Under the pieces are notes generated by a model. The model saw only the letters and a program-made list of their open reading frames with translations. It was not told the DNA's origin and searched no databases. Below, one piece after another: positions 47,968 through 58,953 of a stretch of 64,000 nucleotides of DNA. Within the stretch, counting starts at the first letter, position 1; each line of letters opens with the position of its first letter. Origin of the DNA: Eutypella sp. D-1. Taxonomy: Eukaryota; Ascomycota; Sordariomycetes; Xylariales; Diatrypaceae. The translations under genes and the position numbers were made by a program. Where the stretch lies: positions 62,001-126,000 of the forward strand of contig JAJTTP010000024.1 in NCBI GenBank assembly GCA_023313575.1. Reading direction: 5' to 3'.

Positions 47968-50367
47968 TTCCGGTTGTCTATGACAGTCTCTTCTATTCAT
48001 CATTACGTACATACTGTATACCCTGGATGTCTTGCATTCTTTCCTTCCGGGTCATATTTGCTACCCTCGTCGTATCTTGCATACCCAGGTATACATGTTC
48101 AAGGGAGTTCGGATGCTGATGCTTTCTTATCTCTATTTTCTGTCTTTCTTTCACTATTATAGGACCCAGTCCACACAGAGTTACACTCCATAGAGCATTT
48201 TACATAGAGGTCCCTCCTTACATACGAAGACCAGAGCAATTCTACAAAATCACTTTGGCAAAAATGGTTTCTATCTATTGTAGTCTTTACATTATCACGT
48301 GCTAAGTGCTGAGTACTTAATATAATCACGTATAAATACCCACTTTTGCCGTTGTTGCCCAGAGGAGAGTCAAAGCTGAGGCAATGACGTATACTCTCTG
48401 CCGTCATTGTTGTCCTCAAGCCAATCTCGGCCGATATATGACTAGCGGTAAGAAACGTTAATTCGCATCCGCCTATACCCGTCGCTAAGGGTGAGGTGAG
48501 GAGTATGAGTAAGATCATGTTACTCTGGAACCAGAGCCCTGGGTCGTTCAAAGCTGGACCATACCGCATACTCAGTTATTATGACTAAGGACAAGAACTT
48601 GAGAATGACACGTGCACCATCCTCTTAAGCAGAACAAGATTAGCCCATACGTGGCCATAGTGAGCCAACTAGCCAACCCTCATGTTGACGTAGAGTGGTG
48701 AATAACGCCCTGTACTTCCGTCTATGTCCTCATTGTCGCCGGAAACCCCGACGGTGTCCGTCGATGACATGAGGTACAGATGTACGAATCCTCTGACCAT
48801 TCCAAATACACACACCGAAGTAAATTCAGCTATGGAATAAGCTGACGTTTCAAGCAACCGACTGTTGAGGAGTTCCGACGTATACAGAGTATGTGTCCTA
48901 GGGGCTCGTTGTTCAATGATGATGGTAGATTATTCAGGTCCTATATCCGGCCAGACGGATTAGTCCCACTTTAATTATCCGCTTACCCGCACTTCTGCCC
49001 GCGGGAGGTCGGTTCCGGTGGTTGTGTAATGTTGATCCTCCGTGAGAGAAGAGCCGCGCTCACGCCGAATTATTCCCCTGCATCGGCGAGATGCGGTGCT
49101 CGCGCGTAAGCTACCAGTCACCTGCAGGACCGTTTGGCCGGGTCTTGTACCCAGGCGGATGCGGCTTACTGGACGGTTGCATTGCGTCCTCGCCTTACCC
49201 TACCCTCACCTACGTCTTACCTCGGCTACGACGCCGTTGCTGCTGCCTTACGGGGCCCCAGGATATGCTACTGGTCGTTGTCATTAAAGAGCTGACTACG
49301 TAGGTCTACCGTCTGCCCAGGACTTTCATAGTACAGTAGTTAGTGGCTTCTTTGCAAGCAAAATGACTCAGATGACTTCTTACCTGCGCAAGCATGCTTA
49401 CGCAAGTCACGCCGATGATGCAGAAGGATCGAGACGACATTCTTGGCCGTGAAGCTCTTGATATATAAGGGGGTTAAAAATCGGGTACGTGGTCCCGTGG
49501 CTAGAAATACTGAGTAAGGTGGAATGTGGAAAGAATCCACAGAAATAAGCACAAGTACTCAGGTATTTATCTCCACAATTAACCCCTTTTGTCTCGTCTC
49601 GCTGAATAAAGCTCCAACGGGCAATGTTCAATAAGCAAAAGGCTCTGCCAACAGGATTACGTCAAGGAAAGATTTATAAGGCATTTCGTTAAAAATTTTA
49701 GCACATCAGCTTAATTTCTTTCCTTGAGTATCCTGTTAATTCCGTAGAGCTCTGGGTAGGCGTGTGTCGTCCATGGATATAGCGTACAGTTTCAAGCTTC
49801 TTCAGAATGATAAAGGGGTAGCTAGGTACGGAGTACTTACATGGGTCTTCCTTAGAAGTGGACAATGATAAGCGATAAGAGATAAGAGCCACAGATAAGA
49901 TATAGCGCACGAACCCAGTCGGCCCCAATCCGACGAAGCTAAAGAAAATGCCAAGATCTATCCATCTTCCTATTTTTGACCCCCACTTATCATTAGTCCC
50001 ACTTATACCATCATTGTCCGTGTCAAATGGTCCGTGCCTATCCCGTCCCCCCACCATTACAGCCATTATCAACAAGCCCAGCCAACTTACCCGAAGCTTG
50101 GCCGAATCTACCAGCCAGCCCAGCCTCATACCCGCATTCATTCATTCATCTTCCCAACCCACCTAAATTTCTATCAGCCGAACTACACCCGTCCGGGGGC
50201 GGCGCGCGTGCGTGCATCGAGCAATCAGCAACCAGCAATCAGCTTTCAGTATTCAACCGACGTTCTCCCATTTCCCACCTCCTATTGCCCCTCTCCGCCT
50301 CGCCCCGACCACCCGGGATTATCCTCTACCGTTGGTTCGCCGTAGTTATCGCGAGATTCAGCCGGCC
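47968..50367. other. Intergenic region upstream of the Zn2Cys6 regulator
   Basis: About 2.4 kb between the isocyanide synthase stop and the regulator ATG. A C-rich leader-like tract (50035-50340) precedes the regulator and probably belongs to its promoter or 5' untranslated region. A minus-strand open frame at 48099-48569 has no recognisable motif and I do not call it. A CCCGCGGG palindrome is at 48998-49005. Confidence 0.5.
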
Positions 50368-53302
50368 ATGAACTCGCCAGATGACGTAGCTGCAGTAAAT
50401 GCAGTTAATGCCGTAAATGCAGCAGATACAACTGATGCCACTGATGCAACTGATGCAGCGGCGGTTGCAGCGATTGCAGTAGATGCAGCATCTGTGTCAT
50501 CTGTCATTTCAAATGATGTCTTATCTAATGATGTCCCATCTAATGACATCCCACGTGACAACGATAAATCTGAGGTCGAACCTGTCAATCGCAACACTAA
50601 CGCGAATTTAACATCGCCAATACCATCATCGCAGTCACCTTCAGCCCCAATATCATGGACAGATTTACAAACGCAAGTGGACGCGCAGGCGCAGGCGCAG
50701 TCGCGACTACTAACATCAGAGGAACAATTCCCTCTGAATACTTCAACTTTATCACCTCCTATTTCTGTGCATCATGGTGAGGAGCCTGCGACAGAGCCTG
50801 TCGTCGAATCTGATCCGGGCCCTGAGTCTGGGCCTGAGCTCGGGCCTAAACCAGTCTTAGAGCTGGAGTTAAAGCCTAGTACTGTTATCACTATTTCATC
50901 AGAACAACTCACCGACAACACGACTACGGCTGGCTCTATTCATCAGGATTCACTCCCCAATCATCAACATCCCCAGCCATATGACCGGCAGGTAGACCAA
51001 CAACAGGCAGGTCAGCTACAAGACACGCAGCAGCAACGACCACGACAAGAGAGCAATACACAGCATGAAGAGCAAGTCCCGCGATTCAACGGCTTGCACT
51101 TGTCCCCATTACCAGCTGCCACAGTCGCCCAACATGGACTCCAAGCTTTGCAGGCCGTACCCACGACTACAAGTCCGTCCTCAGATCACCTAGCACAGCA
51201 CTATGCCCAGTCTGCTACGCTACAAATGGCTGGTCGCAATTACACCGAGCTAACTGATGTCGCGAATGGGAATAGAAACCATATATCTCCACAGGGTCTT
51301 CATATGCACCCTAGTGCCCATGCTCTTCACCATGGTCAACCCATTAATCATGGCCTTGGTCATAGCCCCAGTCACATACCTGTACATCATGGTTCCCCTA
51401 ACGGAATTTCGTCCCAACAGAAGGTCACTCGCCTCCGCCGCGCCTGCGATATGTGCAGCCAGCGGAAGGTGAAGTGTGACGAGAGCGGGCCTCCCTGCAA
51501 ACCATGTTCTGATCTCAATGTTGAGTGCACCTTTGAACGTCAGATGAAGCGTCGCGGCCCTCCGAACAAGCACGCCGAGGCTGCGAGAGCAGCGAAACGA
51601 AGTAGGGTCGATGAACCTGAGGTGGCAGTAGATATGCGTTCCCTTAGTCCGCAAATCAGTCAACAGAATGGACACAGGCCACCGGATGCAGAGGCAATCG
51701 CACCTTGGCCAGTCTTGGAGCTACTGGTTGATGATTTCTTTACTTACTTACATCCCCTCATGCCATTCCCCCATGAGCCTACATTCCGCCAGGCCTTTGC
51801 AGCACGGGCGGATCGGACCAGTTCGAGATTTCTCGCACTCCTTTCAAGCATGATTGGCGTTCTGGTCGCTTCCTTCCCACGCAGTGCCCGAGCTCATCTC
51901 AAAGCCCAACAAAGCGCCGACCTATTCCCCACATCCATCACGATGATTGACCGATGTCGAGACATCGCTCTACAAGCTCGAGGCTCTCTATTCGTGACTA
52001 GCGGGGACATGACAGCCGAGGATGCGGCCACGAGCTACTTCCTCGGTCTCGCAGCCGGCTACATAATTCGGTGGAAGCATTGCAAGCGATTTTTTGTCGA
52101 GACCATGAGCATCATCCGGGAGGTGAGTGTGCATAGGCAGGTGAATTCATCATCAGGAGCCAGCACCAGGGAGCCTACTTTGATCTTCAATCCCAAGGAA
52201 AATAAGCCCATAGATCACATTAAAGACCAGATGGCAAAGCGAATATTCTGGGTCATGATGGCCGGTGTTCGGTACAGTTACACCTTCATTGGCCTGCTCT
52301 ATTGCCGATAACTAATCTCACTATAGGTCAATGACCCAGCTGGGTGCACCCATTAATGAACTGCCCTTACCTCCTCCGACATCTCAGGAGCAGTATCCGG
52401 ACCAGCCTGTAGAGGTTGATGATCAATACATCTTCAGTGACCGGATCCTGCCCCAGCCAGAAGGGGTTCCCAGCTTGATGACTGGGTTCAACAGAAACAT
52501 CTGTGTCTACACGACTATGAACGAGCTGGTCGGGGTCGACATGTGTTACGGCATGAAATTCTTCGACTGGAATGCACAGAAAAATATTTTAGGCAACGGT
52601 CTCGCCTCTGCCAAGCAGGCAACGGAAGATCTCCCGGCCCACCTCCAGGTAAAGACCGAGCCAGGCCAATCTGAACCCCCCTCATTCGACCCTACAGGTT
52701 TACAATACTATCCTCCCGCCTTCCCCCGAGTTCAGCCTCCCGATGACGTACGCCGCGCATTTTCCGAGCAGCCAATGCGCCGCCGGCAGCTCCAGTTCGA
52801 GATCCAGAAAGCAAACATCTACGCATCTAGTCTGGCCACGCGCTCGTACTTTGTCGAGCGCTACCTCAACCTCCGTGACGCAGAGCGCCAGCGACGGAAG
52901 CACGTGGAGGGCGCGGCGGCAGAGGATGACGTCAAGGATGAGCGTGATACGATGGTGATGGACGAGCGGGAACTGATTGTTCGGAACCTGCTGGCGGTAC
53001 TCCGTTCAATCAGCCAGCATAACATGGAGCCGAATGGAGCATCCATCATCCACAAGATCCGCCAGGTTGCCAGCACGCTGATGAACGACGCGCCCGAGCG
53101 CAAGGGCCCCGTCGCCGTTAAGGCCGAGGAGTACCTTGCCCGATTTATCGAGATCCTTGTCCGCCTCGAGAAGAACGGCGGCTCCGCCGATGCTGGCCCA
53201 ATGACTGCCCAGGATGAGGAGGACGAGCTCCGCTGCTGGGCCAGCCTCCGCGATTACCAGCTCGAGTTTGCTGCTGCCGGTGGCTTTCTCGGCCAGGGCT
53301 AG
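50368..53302 (+). CDS. Zn2Cys6 (Gal4-type) transcription factor
   Basis: A nuclear regulator. Exon 1 (50368-52271) and exon 2 (52327-53302) flank a 55-nt intron; joining gives MMAGVRSMTQLGAP, continuous with the middle-homology region. Total 959 residues. The binuclear cluster at about 360-387 has exact spacing C-x2-C-x6-C-x6-C-x2-C-x6-C (CDMCSQRKVKC, then PPCKPCSDLNVEC), followed by a basic stretch RRGPPNKHAEAARAAKRSR. The fungal-specific transcription factor domain spans roughly 450-750. The first 340 residues are low-complexity: Asn-Ala-Val and Asp-Ala-Thr repeats, then Gln- and Pro-rich sequence. The ATG at 50368 is the first in frame; no upstream ATG extends it. An extra in-frame intron near 52120 (GTGAGT) is possible. 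It sits between biosynthetic genes, but its size and arrangement also fit a conserved, non-cluster regulator. Confidence 0.85.
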
Positions 53303-54430
53303 GAGTCCCCACGAGAATCCCATTCTACGAAGTTGATTTGCTGTACCATTTATATGTAAAATCTTTCACTCCATAGCGTCACTTTTTGGCTTTCAAGTTT
53401 GATACCATTTTGCCGTCCAACCATGGAATGGCCGATTTTTCTCATCAGTTCACATTTTCTGTATCACCCTTTTTGCTAGTTAATATAGCTCCTGGGCCAT
53501 TTTGGATTATTCCGGTGCTGGTAACACAATTGTCTCTGGTATTAACTGCCCAAGCCATATCAGATTCAATTCGCAATTGAATCGCCCTACGGATATGGAT
53601 CTACGACTGTTATTTGCACATCGCTGATTTCCATAGGATCGTGGCATGAACATTGCCAAGGCCTTCATTTTCATGTCGCATGTTTACATCTGACTAATCC
53701 TATGGGTATAACGGATTCCATCGACCTCCCATCTACCCCCTGTAGTCCCCAACACGAGACTCAAGTTTAGTATGCGAGATATATGCTACGTACCTCCTAC
53801 CTTGCTTATCTTGTTGACTGGGGATCTAGGCAATCCCTCGGTCCCGACTCTACATACTAGTATGGGCATCCTGGTTCGGCATCTTCCTTAGCCCTCACCA
53901 GGCCCCTCCTCAATTAGGGATCCCAGGGATGTGTTTACACGAAGTCCTTTCTTAGCCCTGTCCTGTGGGGGCCTGTGCATGCAAGTCTAACAGCACTGCA
54001 ACTAGCCCAACTCAGTATGTATTGATATTGTCGTCAGATCATCCGGATCATTGCGATGCCTTTACTATCACACTAGGGAGTATTCGACAACCGTGTGTTT
54101 CAATGATGCTTACACCTCTAGTAGCAACACGCTATACACACCTAAATGCTGACAGCATCTGCGGCCGCCATCACACGCAACGTCGTAACGTCGGGTATGC
54201 GAGCTATACGTATTTGGCAGCTACGTAGCAGCGCGATTCGCCGAGCTACGGTAGATCTTCCTCGCTACTACCCTATCTTACCGATGTTGTGAGGCCCCCT
54301 GACCGTCGGAAGGTGGCCTCGTCTGGTATTTCGCCTGGTATACAGGTCCCTCGGTAGCATTCTGGTTCGTCCTGAAATCAGCGAAAGAATCCAGGCTCTT
54401 GTATTCTCCAAATCGATTGGCTCCTCAAAG
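53303..54430. other. Intergenic region
   Basis: About 1.1 kb between the regulator and the methyltransferase, both on the plus strand. No supported gene. A NotI-like GCGGCCGC octamer occurs near 54160. Confidence 0.55.
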
Positions 54431-55351
54431 ATGTCGGCGGCGCAAGCTTTTACTAAGGCCATCTCCTGGGAGGAGTACATGGAGCATAGGCCCCCTTACC
54501 CGCCGTCAATGTGGGACCTGTGGCTCGACTATCACCAAGGCCCGCTGGATTCCGCCCACGACGTCGGGGCCGGCGGCGGAGTCGCGGCGCACGGTCTAGC
54601 CGCCCGATCGAATGTCAAGAAGATCTACGTCTCAGATCCGGGGAAGGATCACTTAGACCACGCTCAGGCGATGCTCACACGCAGCCACCCGGGCGTTGAG
54701 TTCGTGTTCCGGCACGCGGCGGCAGAAGACGCGTGGCTGCCGGACGGCAGCGTCGACTTCGTCTGTTGCTGCGAGGCCCTGCACTGGGTGGACGTGGACG
54801 TGGGCATGCCTACACTGGCGCGCAGCCTGCGCCCCGGCGGCACCTTCGCCGCGCTGTACTATCTGCCACAGCCGCGGATCGCGAACAGCGCGCGCGCGCA
54901 GGCGGCGCAGACGCGGCTCCTGGACGCGTTCGGGCGCGCGGTCCCGGACGCCGCGGTCGCGCACCCGTCGTGGCGGCGTGGCTTCGCCAACGGGAACGCC
55001 GGCCTCGACTTCGTGCCCCTCGACCCGACCCTCTGGGCCGACGCCCGCCGCATCGAGTTCAATGTTGACCCCAGCCGCGGCTGGCCGTCCTCGGCGGAGA
55101 TCGCGGCCCGCTTCGGTGTCGCGCCGAATCGTGTCCCCGAGGGCTTCGTCAAGGAGCGCTGGGAGGACGACCAGTGGAAGACCGTCGCGTCTCCTGAGAG
55201 GTTACGCCAGATCCTCGCCAAGTTCCTCGGTGCCCCCGACGACACTTGGGACTCTGACGATTGGCGCGAGGTCCTGGATGCGGCTGAGGAGGTTGGGGGA
55301 AAGTTGGAGCTTCATTTTCAGGCCGCTATGGTTTTGGCCCGTAAGAAGTGA
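54431..55351 (+). CDS. SAM-dependent class I methyltransferase (type 11 / Crg1-like)
   Basis: A single-exon 306-residue methyltransferase that transfers a methyl group from S-adenosylmethionine to a small molecule. The SAM-binding core is visible: motif I DVGAGGGVAAH (about 44-54), an acidic residue after strand 2 (YVSDPG), and a post-motif strand VDFVCCCEALHWVD typical of the trans-aconitate/Crg1 group. The N-terminal YMEHRPPYPPSMWD segment is also typical of that group. The 3' two-thirds is strongly GC-rich compared with flanking genes, so long open frames appear on other strands as shadows. It converges with the P450 gene 222 bases away. A role in tailoring the neighbouring pathway product, or in detoxifying it, is plausible but inferred. 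Confidence 0.87.
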   Translation: MSAAQAFTKAISWEEYMEHRPPYPPSMWDLWLDYHQGPLDSAHDVGAGGGVAAHGLAARSNVKKIYVSDPGKDHLDHAQAMLTRSHPGVEFVFRHAAAEDAWLPDGSVDFVCCCEALHWVDVDVGMPTLARSLRPGGTFAALYYLPQPRIANSARAQAAQTRLLDAFGRAVPDAAVAHPSWRRGFANGNAGLDFVPLDPTLWADARRIEFNVDPSRGWPSSAEIAARFGVAPNRVPEGFVKERWEDDQWKTVASPERLRQILAKFLGAPDDTWDSDDWREVLDAAEEVGGKLELHFQAAMVLARKK

Positions 55352-55573
55352 GAAAGATATGTTACAAGCCAATCGGCATAGGGATAAATATCAAGACATA
55401 TCAAAGGACTCGTGGCTATTTGCGATAAGGGAATTGAGTCTAGTCTCCAGCAACGATCAATCTCTTGGGATCATGGATACAACCAAACTACGAAGCAAAT
55501 GAACCCTAAAATCGTTTAGATTGTTTACGACTATATATATCACGGGCCAATTAGCTCTCCAGCCGACTTGTCC

Positions 55574-57145
55574 TCAGTTTTGCCTCCTGCGAATCTTAAT
55601 AGTTGCGGCCAGAGGCGGCAGCTTTGAGGGGCCAGCAAATATGTCCTCCGGTCGCTTATCCAGTGGCTCTATATCATAGTTCAATATCATGTACGCCAAA
55701 ATCAGCTTAAGTTCACTTGTCGCAAAGAACCGTCCAGGACAGGCATGCCTGCCCAGTCCAAAAGGGAGGAAGTCCGGGGTGGTTGTAGGGGCGGCCTCCC
55801 TAGCGCGTTTGATATACCCAACGCTCTCATCCCTCCGCTTCTCCGCGAACCGGAAGGGCTTGTATGTGGCTGCGTCCGGGTAGAAAGCCTCGTCCTTCGC
55901 GATGTTCTCTCCAGGCACGGCGATTACGTTCCCCTTGCGGATGTGCACTCCGGATCGCGTCGTGAACCCGTCCTTGCCGATGATCAGGCGCGGGATGCCG
56001 AAGGTAGTAGTCATGTTGAGGCGCAAGCTCTCGCGTAACGCCGAGTCGAGCTTCTCCATCCGCGACAGCGCCTTCTTGCTCCATTTTCCGCCCTCCTCCG
56101 CCAGCACGCTTGAGACCTCGTCCCGGAGCTCGTCCATATGCTTTGGGTCAGAGCTCACAAGGTCAAAGATAGCGAAGGTAGCGGTGAAAGATGCCGTATG
56201 AATCGCCGCGAAGTTCAGCATAAGAATCCGCCCCGCCAGCGTGGTAGGCTCCGCCATTCTCGGGTCGGGGTGGGCCTTGGCCTGCGCAATTGACCACTGT
56301 AGGAAGTCGTTAGGCTCTGGGCCAAGGCCGGCCGCCTTTGGATCCTCCCGGCGTATGTCGTACTCTCGTGCGCGCTTCTTGATCTCCGGCATGAGGATGT
56401 CGTAAAATTCCTTCGTGTGTACCTTGGTTTTGTCCGTGATGAAAGGAGCAATAAAGGGCTTGAGGAATTGGGGGTACATCCTTATGCGTCTGGCCTCGTT
56501 GGGGAGCGCGGCTGCATATGACATGGCAGCATCTACCAACGCCGGATCGCGACAGAATGGTAGGCCAACGGAAGCGCGGTTAGTCGCGCTGCCGATAATA
56601 TGGCGCATTGTGTCGTACACGGCAATATCCTTGAATTCGGCCGTCTCCAGGCCCCAATACCTCTCGAATGCCGCCACCGTCTCGTCCAAGATGTCCGCAA
56701 CAAGGGCAGGAATCTGATGCGTGAGGGTGGTCGCGACGAGTTTCTGGTGGAGTGGTTCCTCAATAATAACCTGGTCCACGATGGTGTACTTGAACTGCAT
56801 GCCTTCGACAATCGGAAGAGGCATGTTCAGCACAGCGTCCGGCTGGTCCATGATGTGCTGCATCTCTGAGGCGGGGAGCAGACAAATGGTTTCGCTCCCT
56901 CCGATCGGTACCAAGCACGGCTTGTCTTTGTACCGCGTCTTTAACTCGTCCGCCACGTAGCGGTACTGTGTAGTATTTCGCCATCTAGCTTGTAGCAGTG
57001 GTAGCCAGTCGCTTGATCTAGAGCCTGCGACTGGGAGATTTGGAAGGTTTGGCGGCCATATTGAGCGCCAGAGCTCGTATAGAAGATAGCTAACTATGAG
57101 TGCCACAGGGGCGAAGAAAGCCGGGCGTAGGAAGAATTCAAACAT
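55574..57145 (-). CDS. Cytochrome P450 monooxygenase (CYP68/ent-kaurene-oxidase-like)
   Basis: A membrane-anchored haem monooxygenase of 523 residues in one exon. Residues 8-26 form the N-terminal ER anchor, followed by the Pro-rich hinge PPNLPNLPVAG. The haem-binding loop FGLGRHACPG places the axial Cys at 469. An ExxR motif is present (LRESLRLN). In the I helix the usual (A/G)Gx(D/E)T is replaced by AAIHTAS, a change shared with the fungal CYP68-like and gibberellin-pathway P450s as I remember them, so catalysis is still expected. It lies between the methyltransferase (convergent) and the PKS (divergent across 1.8 kb) and is a good candidate tailoring oxidase. The substrate is unknown; a terpenoid role is not supported, since no terpene synthase is visible. 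Confidence 0.9.
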   Translation of the reverse strand: MFEFFLRPAFFAPVALIVSYLLYELWRSIWPPNLPNLPVAGSRSSDWLPLLQARWRNTTQYRYVADELKTRYKDKPCLVPIGGSETICLLPASEMQHIMDQPDAVLNMPLPIVEGMQFKYTIVDQVIIEEPLHQKLVATTLTHQIPALVADILDETVAAFERYWGLETAEFKDIAVYDTMRHIIGSATNRASVGLPFCRDPALVDAAMSYAAALPNEARRIRMYPQFLKPFIAPFITDKTKVHTKEFYDILMPEIKKRAREYDIRREDPKAAGLGPEPNDFLQWSIAQAKAHPDPRMAEPTTLAGRILMLNFAAIHTASFTATFAIFDLVSSDPKHMDELRDEVSSVLAEEGGKWSKKALSRMEKLDSALRESLRLNMTTTFGIPRLIIGKDGFTTRSGVHIRKGNVIAVPGENIAKDEAFYPDAATYKPFRFAEKRRDESVGYIKRAREAAPTTTPDFLPFGLGRHACPGRFFATSELKLILAYMILNYDIEPLDKRPEDIFAGPSKLPPLAATIKIRRRQN

Positions 57146-58953
57146 ACTCCCGGTTTAGGTCGTGTGCCGAGCGCGGATGTTTCTTCACGGGCAGTTTGCC
57201 GTGTTCGAGAAATTCAGCGCCGTTTTTCAAAAAGGCCGCAAGCCGACCGCTGCTTCGTGACATGTGAACATTGGGGTCTCTATCGGTATTGATCCTAGAA
57301 TCACGTTTACGCATGTATCGTATACTTCTATATAGTCCACATAACGCATAATGCGGTGAACAGACTGGTATACACCTATCTAATTCGTGCGTGGACAGGG
57401 CGTGGGGTCCGAGTCAAACGAATCCTAAGCACTCTTTACTGGCAAATAACGATGGGAATTAAGGCCTGGAGGGTTCAGTTATGCCGTCATTCAAGACGGG
57501 GTACAATATGGAGCAGCCTAGAATGATACTTCACCCTTTCTACTCCTAGATCAGGGTTCGCGGTATATCGCGCATTCGCCCCGATGGCAAATGGAACGTT
57601 GCTGTCCCTATCTTTTGAGTGAGGGGTCATCGTTAGACAATATAAGTACAGTAAGCGGCTCTGCAGACGAAAAGTGCATGATAAACATAAGCACTTCAGC
57701 TTTAACCATGCAGAGGTTCGGCTGTTCACCTACGAATATGTAAGCTGCATAGTGGGGATGATGTCGACATTTATCTGACCATGATTTTAGTTTAGCCCTA
57801 AAATCTACGACAACGTCGGGAAATCCCATTTATGAGAGGAGGAAACGAGCTTACAAGTTAAGCGGGCAATCCACCGTCGTGGTGGCGCCGCCTGGATGTC
57901 TAGTGCATGGCCAACGGCCAAGAAAAAGGAACCGGACTGCCAGTGGAAAGGGGCAGGGGGTTATAAGTGGGTCAATGTATAAAAGCACATACCTTCCTAA
58001 CTAAGTAGGTCACCAAAGCGACTTGCTAGGTAAGCGGACGCTACCTAAGTAGATACCCCGGATACCCAGAAGATATCGTACAATACTGGAGCCATTAGCA
58101 ATAGCCTTATTATTCCGGGGGTAGAGGGGAATTGGTTTGGGGGGCTAAAAGCTAAAATCAACCATGGCACTGGAAAAATCCCTGGACATGACCCTGCAGA
58201 AATCGTACAGGGATAGGTAGAAGAAGGCATCTTCCCACAACGGTTCCGCAAGTTCGCAACTATGAACCCGCCCACGTGCTTTTGTATGCTATATTCGCCC
58301 GTATGTGGCGTCTAGGTACTACTAGGGAGTCGGATAGAAATGGTTTCCCGAGTAATTACACGCCGTTCTTACAGCCACCTAACAGCCACCTTACACCTAG
58401 GTCTAGCCAGGACCTAATAACTGAGGGCACAATCTTGATCAATAGCAGAATTATGTCTGGAATGACTGAAATGCTTGTGAATGAATAGCGCGAGGTAAGC
58501 ACATACATGACCATACTTCGTGTGCCTGTATACTTTATGGACTTGTGGGACATGATGAATGCATTCAATGTATATGCCAATAGCAACGTCTCAGGGACTG
58601 CTATGCACTATACTAGTTGTGCTGGAGGGTAAGCAGAAAGTAGAAACTCACCCGGCTAACGCCTAGGTATATACTTGATACCAGCAGCCATTATGCACAC
58701 CATCTCACCTTTGGAAGCCGACTACGATGCGCAGAACTTAGCGTGGTAACCTCCGTGACCAATCGAACTTGTCACTTGGTAGGGGAATCTCCTGATAACT
58801 ATCTTTCAGCCACTGGTTTTCATTCATGATGTTCTCTGTCTGCTCTCTCGTCCACCTATTTAATCTTTGTCGGTATACTCAATCTTGCCCCCAATTCACC
58901 TGACATTAGAATTGGTTGATATTGAACCGTCAATTCCTGACATCTATACCACC
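57146..58953. promoter_or_regulatory. Divergent intergenic region between the P450 and PKS genes
   Basis: About 1.8 kb holding both promoters. A cluster of TACCTAAGTAG-type motifs lies at 57.99-58.06 kb. No supported coding frame. Confidence 0.5.
58857..58863 (+). promoter_or_regulatory. TATA-like element upstream of the PKS
   Basis: TATTTAA 91 bases upstream of the PKS ATG, just after a CT-rich tract (58831-58850) that may mark transcription initiation. A weak match, called from position. Confidence 0.3.

Noticed and set aside
48099..48569. A 156-codon minus-strand open frame between the isocyanide synthase and the regulator
   Set aside because: No recognisable domain, atypical composition and no supporting promoter or homologous motif, so it is more likely a chance frame in intergenic DNA.
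54696..55502. A 268-codon Arg/Ser-rich open frame overlapping the methyltransferase
   Set aside because: It is a frame-shifted shadow of the GC-rich methyltransferase gene, and its translation has no domain.
55574..57145. Assignment of the P450 as a true ent-kaurene oxidase
   Set aside because: The resemblance is at family level only, and no terpene cyclase or gibberellin-type gene is present in the window.
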